A stretch of 64,000 bases of DNA, from NCBI RefSeq assembly GCF_009857745.1, contig NZ_WWEN01000010.1, forward strand, positions 1 to 64,000, in the 5' to 3' direction. Source of the DNA: Thalassovita mangrovi (GTDB taxonomy: Bacteria > Pseudomonadota > Alphaproteobacteria > Rhodobacterales > Rhodobacteraceae). The notes beneath the pieces were generated by a model that worked only from the letters and a program-made list of their open reading frames with translations, was not told the origin of the DNA and did not search any database. Below are positions 63,590 through 64,000 of this stretch, one piece after another (within the stretch, counting starts at the first letter, position 1; each line of letters opens with the position of its first letter). The translations under genes and the position numbers were made by a program.

Positions 63590-64000
63590 ATGACTGAAAG
63601 TCAGAAAAGACGCCCGGCCACCCCGCTGGGCCTTTACGACAAGCCCAGCCGGGACAGGGTCACGACGATTGAAATCGTCGCGATCGTGCTCAGCCTTGTC
63701 TGGCTGCTGCTGGCGGGCTGGTTCTTCATGACGCTGGAAACCCCGGAAGGGGCCGAGGGCACCGACAGCCTGCGGTTCCTGATGACGGTGCTGGTGCTGT
63801 TCCTGCCGGTGGCGATGATCTGGGTCGCCGCCACCGCCGCCCGGTCCAGCCGGATCATGCGCGAAGAAAGCGCAAGGCTGCAGGCCGCGATCGACGCGAT
63901 CCGCCAGGCCTACCTGGCGCAGGCGCAGGGCCGCGACCTGTCTAGCGAACCCTCGGTCACCCGCAAGCTGGATGAAATCGCCGACGCGCAGCGCAAGACC
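63590..64000 (+). CDS. Membrane protein with two TM segments and a coiled coil (truncated)
   Basis: A frame from ATG 63590 is open to the window end (137 residues so far). It shows a short N-terminal basic segment, two hydrophobic segments (about 30-52 and 65-87, the second LRFLMTVLVLFLPVAMIW) and then a charged helical part (MREESARLQAAIDAIRQAY). I do not recognise a family. It begins 33 bases after greA and is cut by the window edge. Confidence 0.75.
   Translation, partial: MTESQKRRPATPLGLYDKPSRDRVTTIEIVAIVLSLVWLLLAGWFFMTLETPEGAEGTDSLRFLMTVLVLFLPVAMIWVAATAARSSRIMREESARLQAAIDAIRQAYLAQAQGRDLSSEPSVTRKLDEIADAQRKT

Overview
The window is GC-rich, gene-dense chromosomal DNA of an alphaproteobacterium, most probably a Rhodobacteraceae (Roseobacter/Rhodobacter-type) species. 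Signs of this are the alphaproteobacterial low-complexity membrane protein (TIGR02302 type), the phaA-phaB pair, the small argH-lipoprotein-DUF2834 block, and a dispersed 3'-end repeat (17214 and 46088). The family is inferred from gene content, not from a marker gene. I found no rRNA, tRNA, CRISPR array, prophage or insertion sequence, and no gene-free stretch longer than about 265 bases. Both window edges cut genes.

Region 1 (1-3226): the tail of an unrecognised gene, an aldehyde dehydrogenase and a flotillin-like SPFH protein.

Region 2 (3330-18770): a phosphonate (phn) regulon in three transcription units: phnF-G-H-I-J-K-L-M (3392-9728), phnC-D-E-E followed by a transglutaminase-like protein, a hexapeptide acyltransferase and two half-size permeases (11011-17207), and a second, convergent phnM (17406-18647). 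Each unit is preceded by a copy of the same palindrome, ATTCATnCGnATGAAT, which I take to be the PhnF operator. A good Pho box sits beside the first copy. The main surprise is PhnJ. Three of the four cysteines that build the Fe-S cluster and carry the thiyl radical in known C-P lyase are replaced, while the zinc-ligand histidines of PhnI and the conserved His of PhnJ remain. phnN and phnP are also absent. The cluster therefore looks like a C-P-lyase-like system that cannot use the known radical SAM chemistry, and it is the best candidate here for an undescribed system. A DUF4260 membrane protein and rpiB lie between the first two units.

Region 3 (18823-31821, all minus strand): a NAD-linked [NiFe] hydrogenase (hoxF-U-Y-H plus protease). 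Upstream of it are an acyl-CoA synthetase, a fused E1 alpha-beta 2-oxoacid dehydrogenase, its E2, a free acyl carrier protein and a P-type cation ATPase. An FNR/FixK-type box stands before the ATPase. The block looks like an oxygen-limitation redox module.

Region 4 (31865-38584, minus strand): a branched-chain-type ABC transporter (livF-G-M-H-K) downstream of kynU and kynA, so probably an uptake system for tryptophan or a kynurenine-pathway compound.

Region 5 (38732-42060): leuA behind a leader peptide with four consecutive Leu codons and a strong hairpin over its stop (attenuation), then a hybrid-less sensor histidine kinase.

Region 6 (42092-64000): mostly housekeeping and regulatory genes: the TIGR02302 protein, lysA, DUF2834, a 46-residue lipoprotein, argH, tlpA, an EAL protein, phaA and phaB, a LysR regulator with a DMT exporter, YdcH-like DUF465, a TrmN6-like methyltransferase, DUF2007, polyprenyl diphosphate synthase, ispE, a TPR lipoprotein-like secreted protein, an RTX-repeat protein, ETF-ubiquinone oxidoreductase, soxR with its operator and a glyoxalase-fold target, greA, and a truncated membrane protein.
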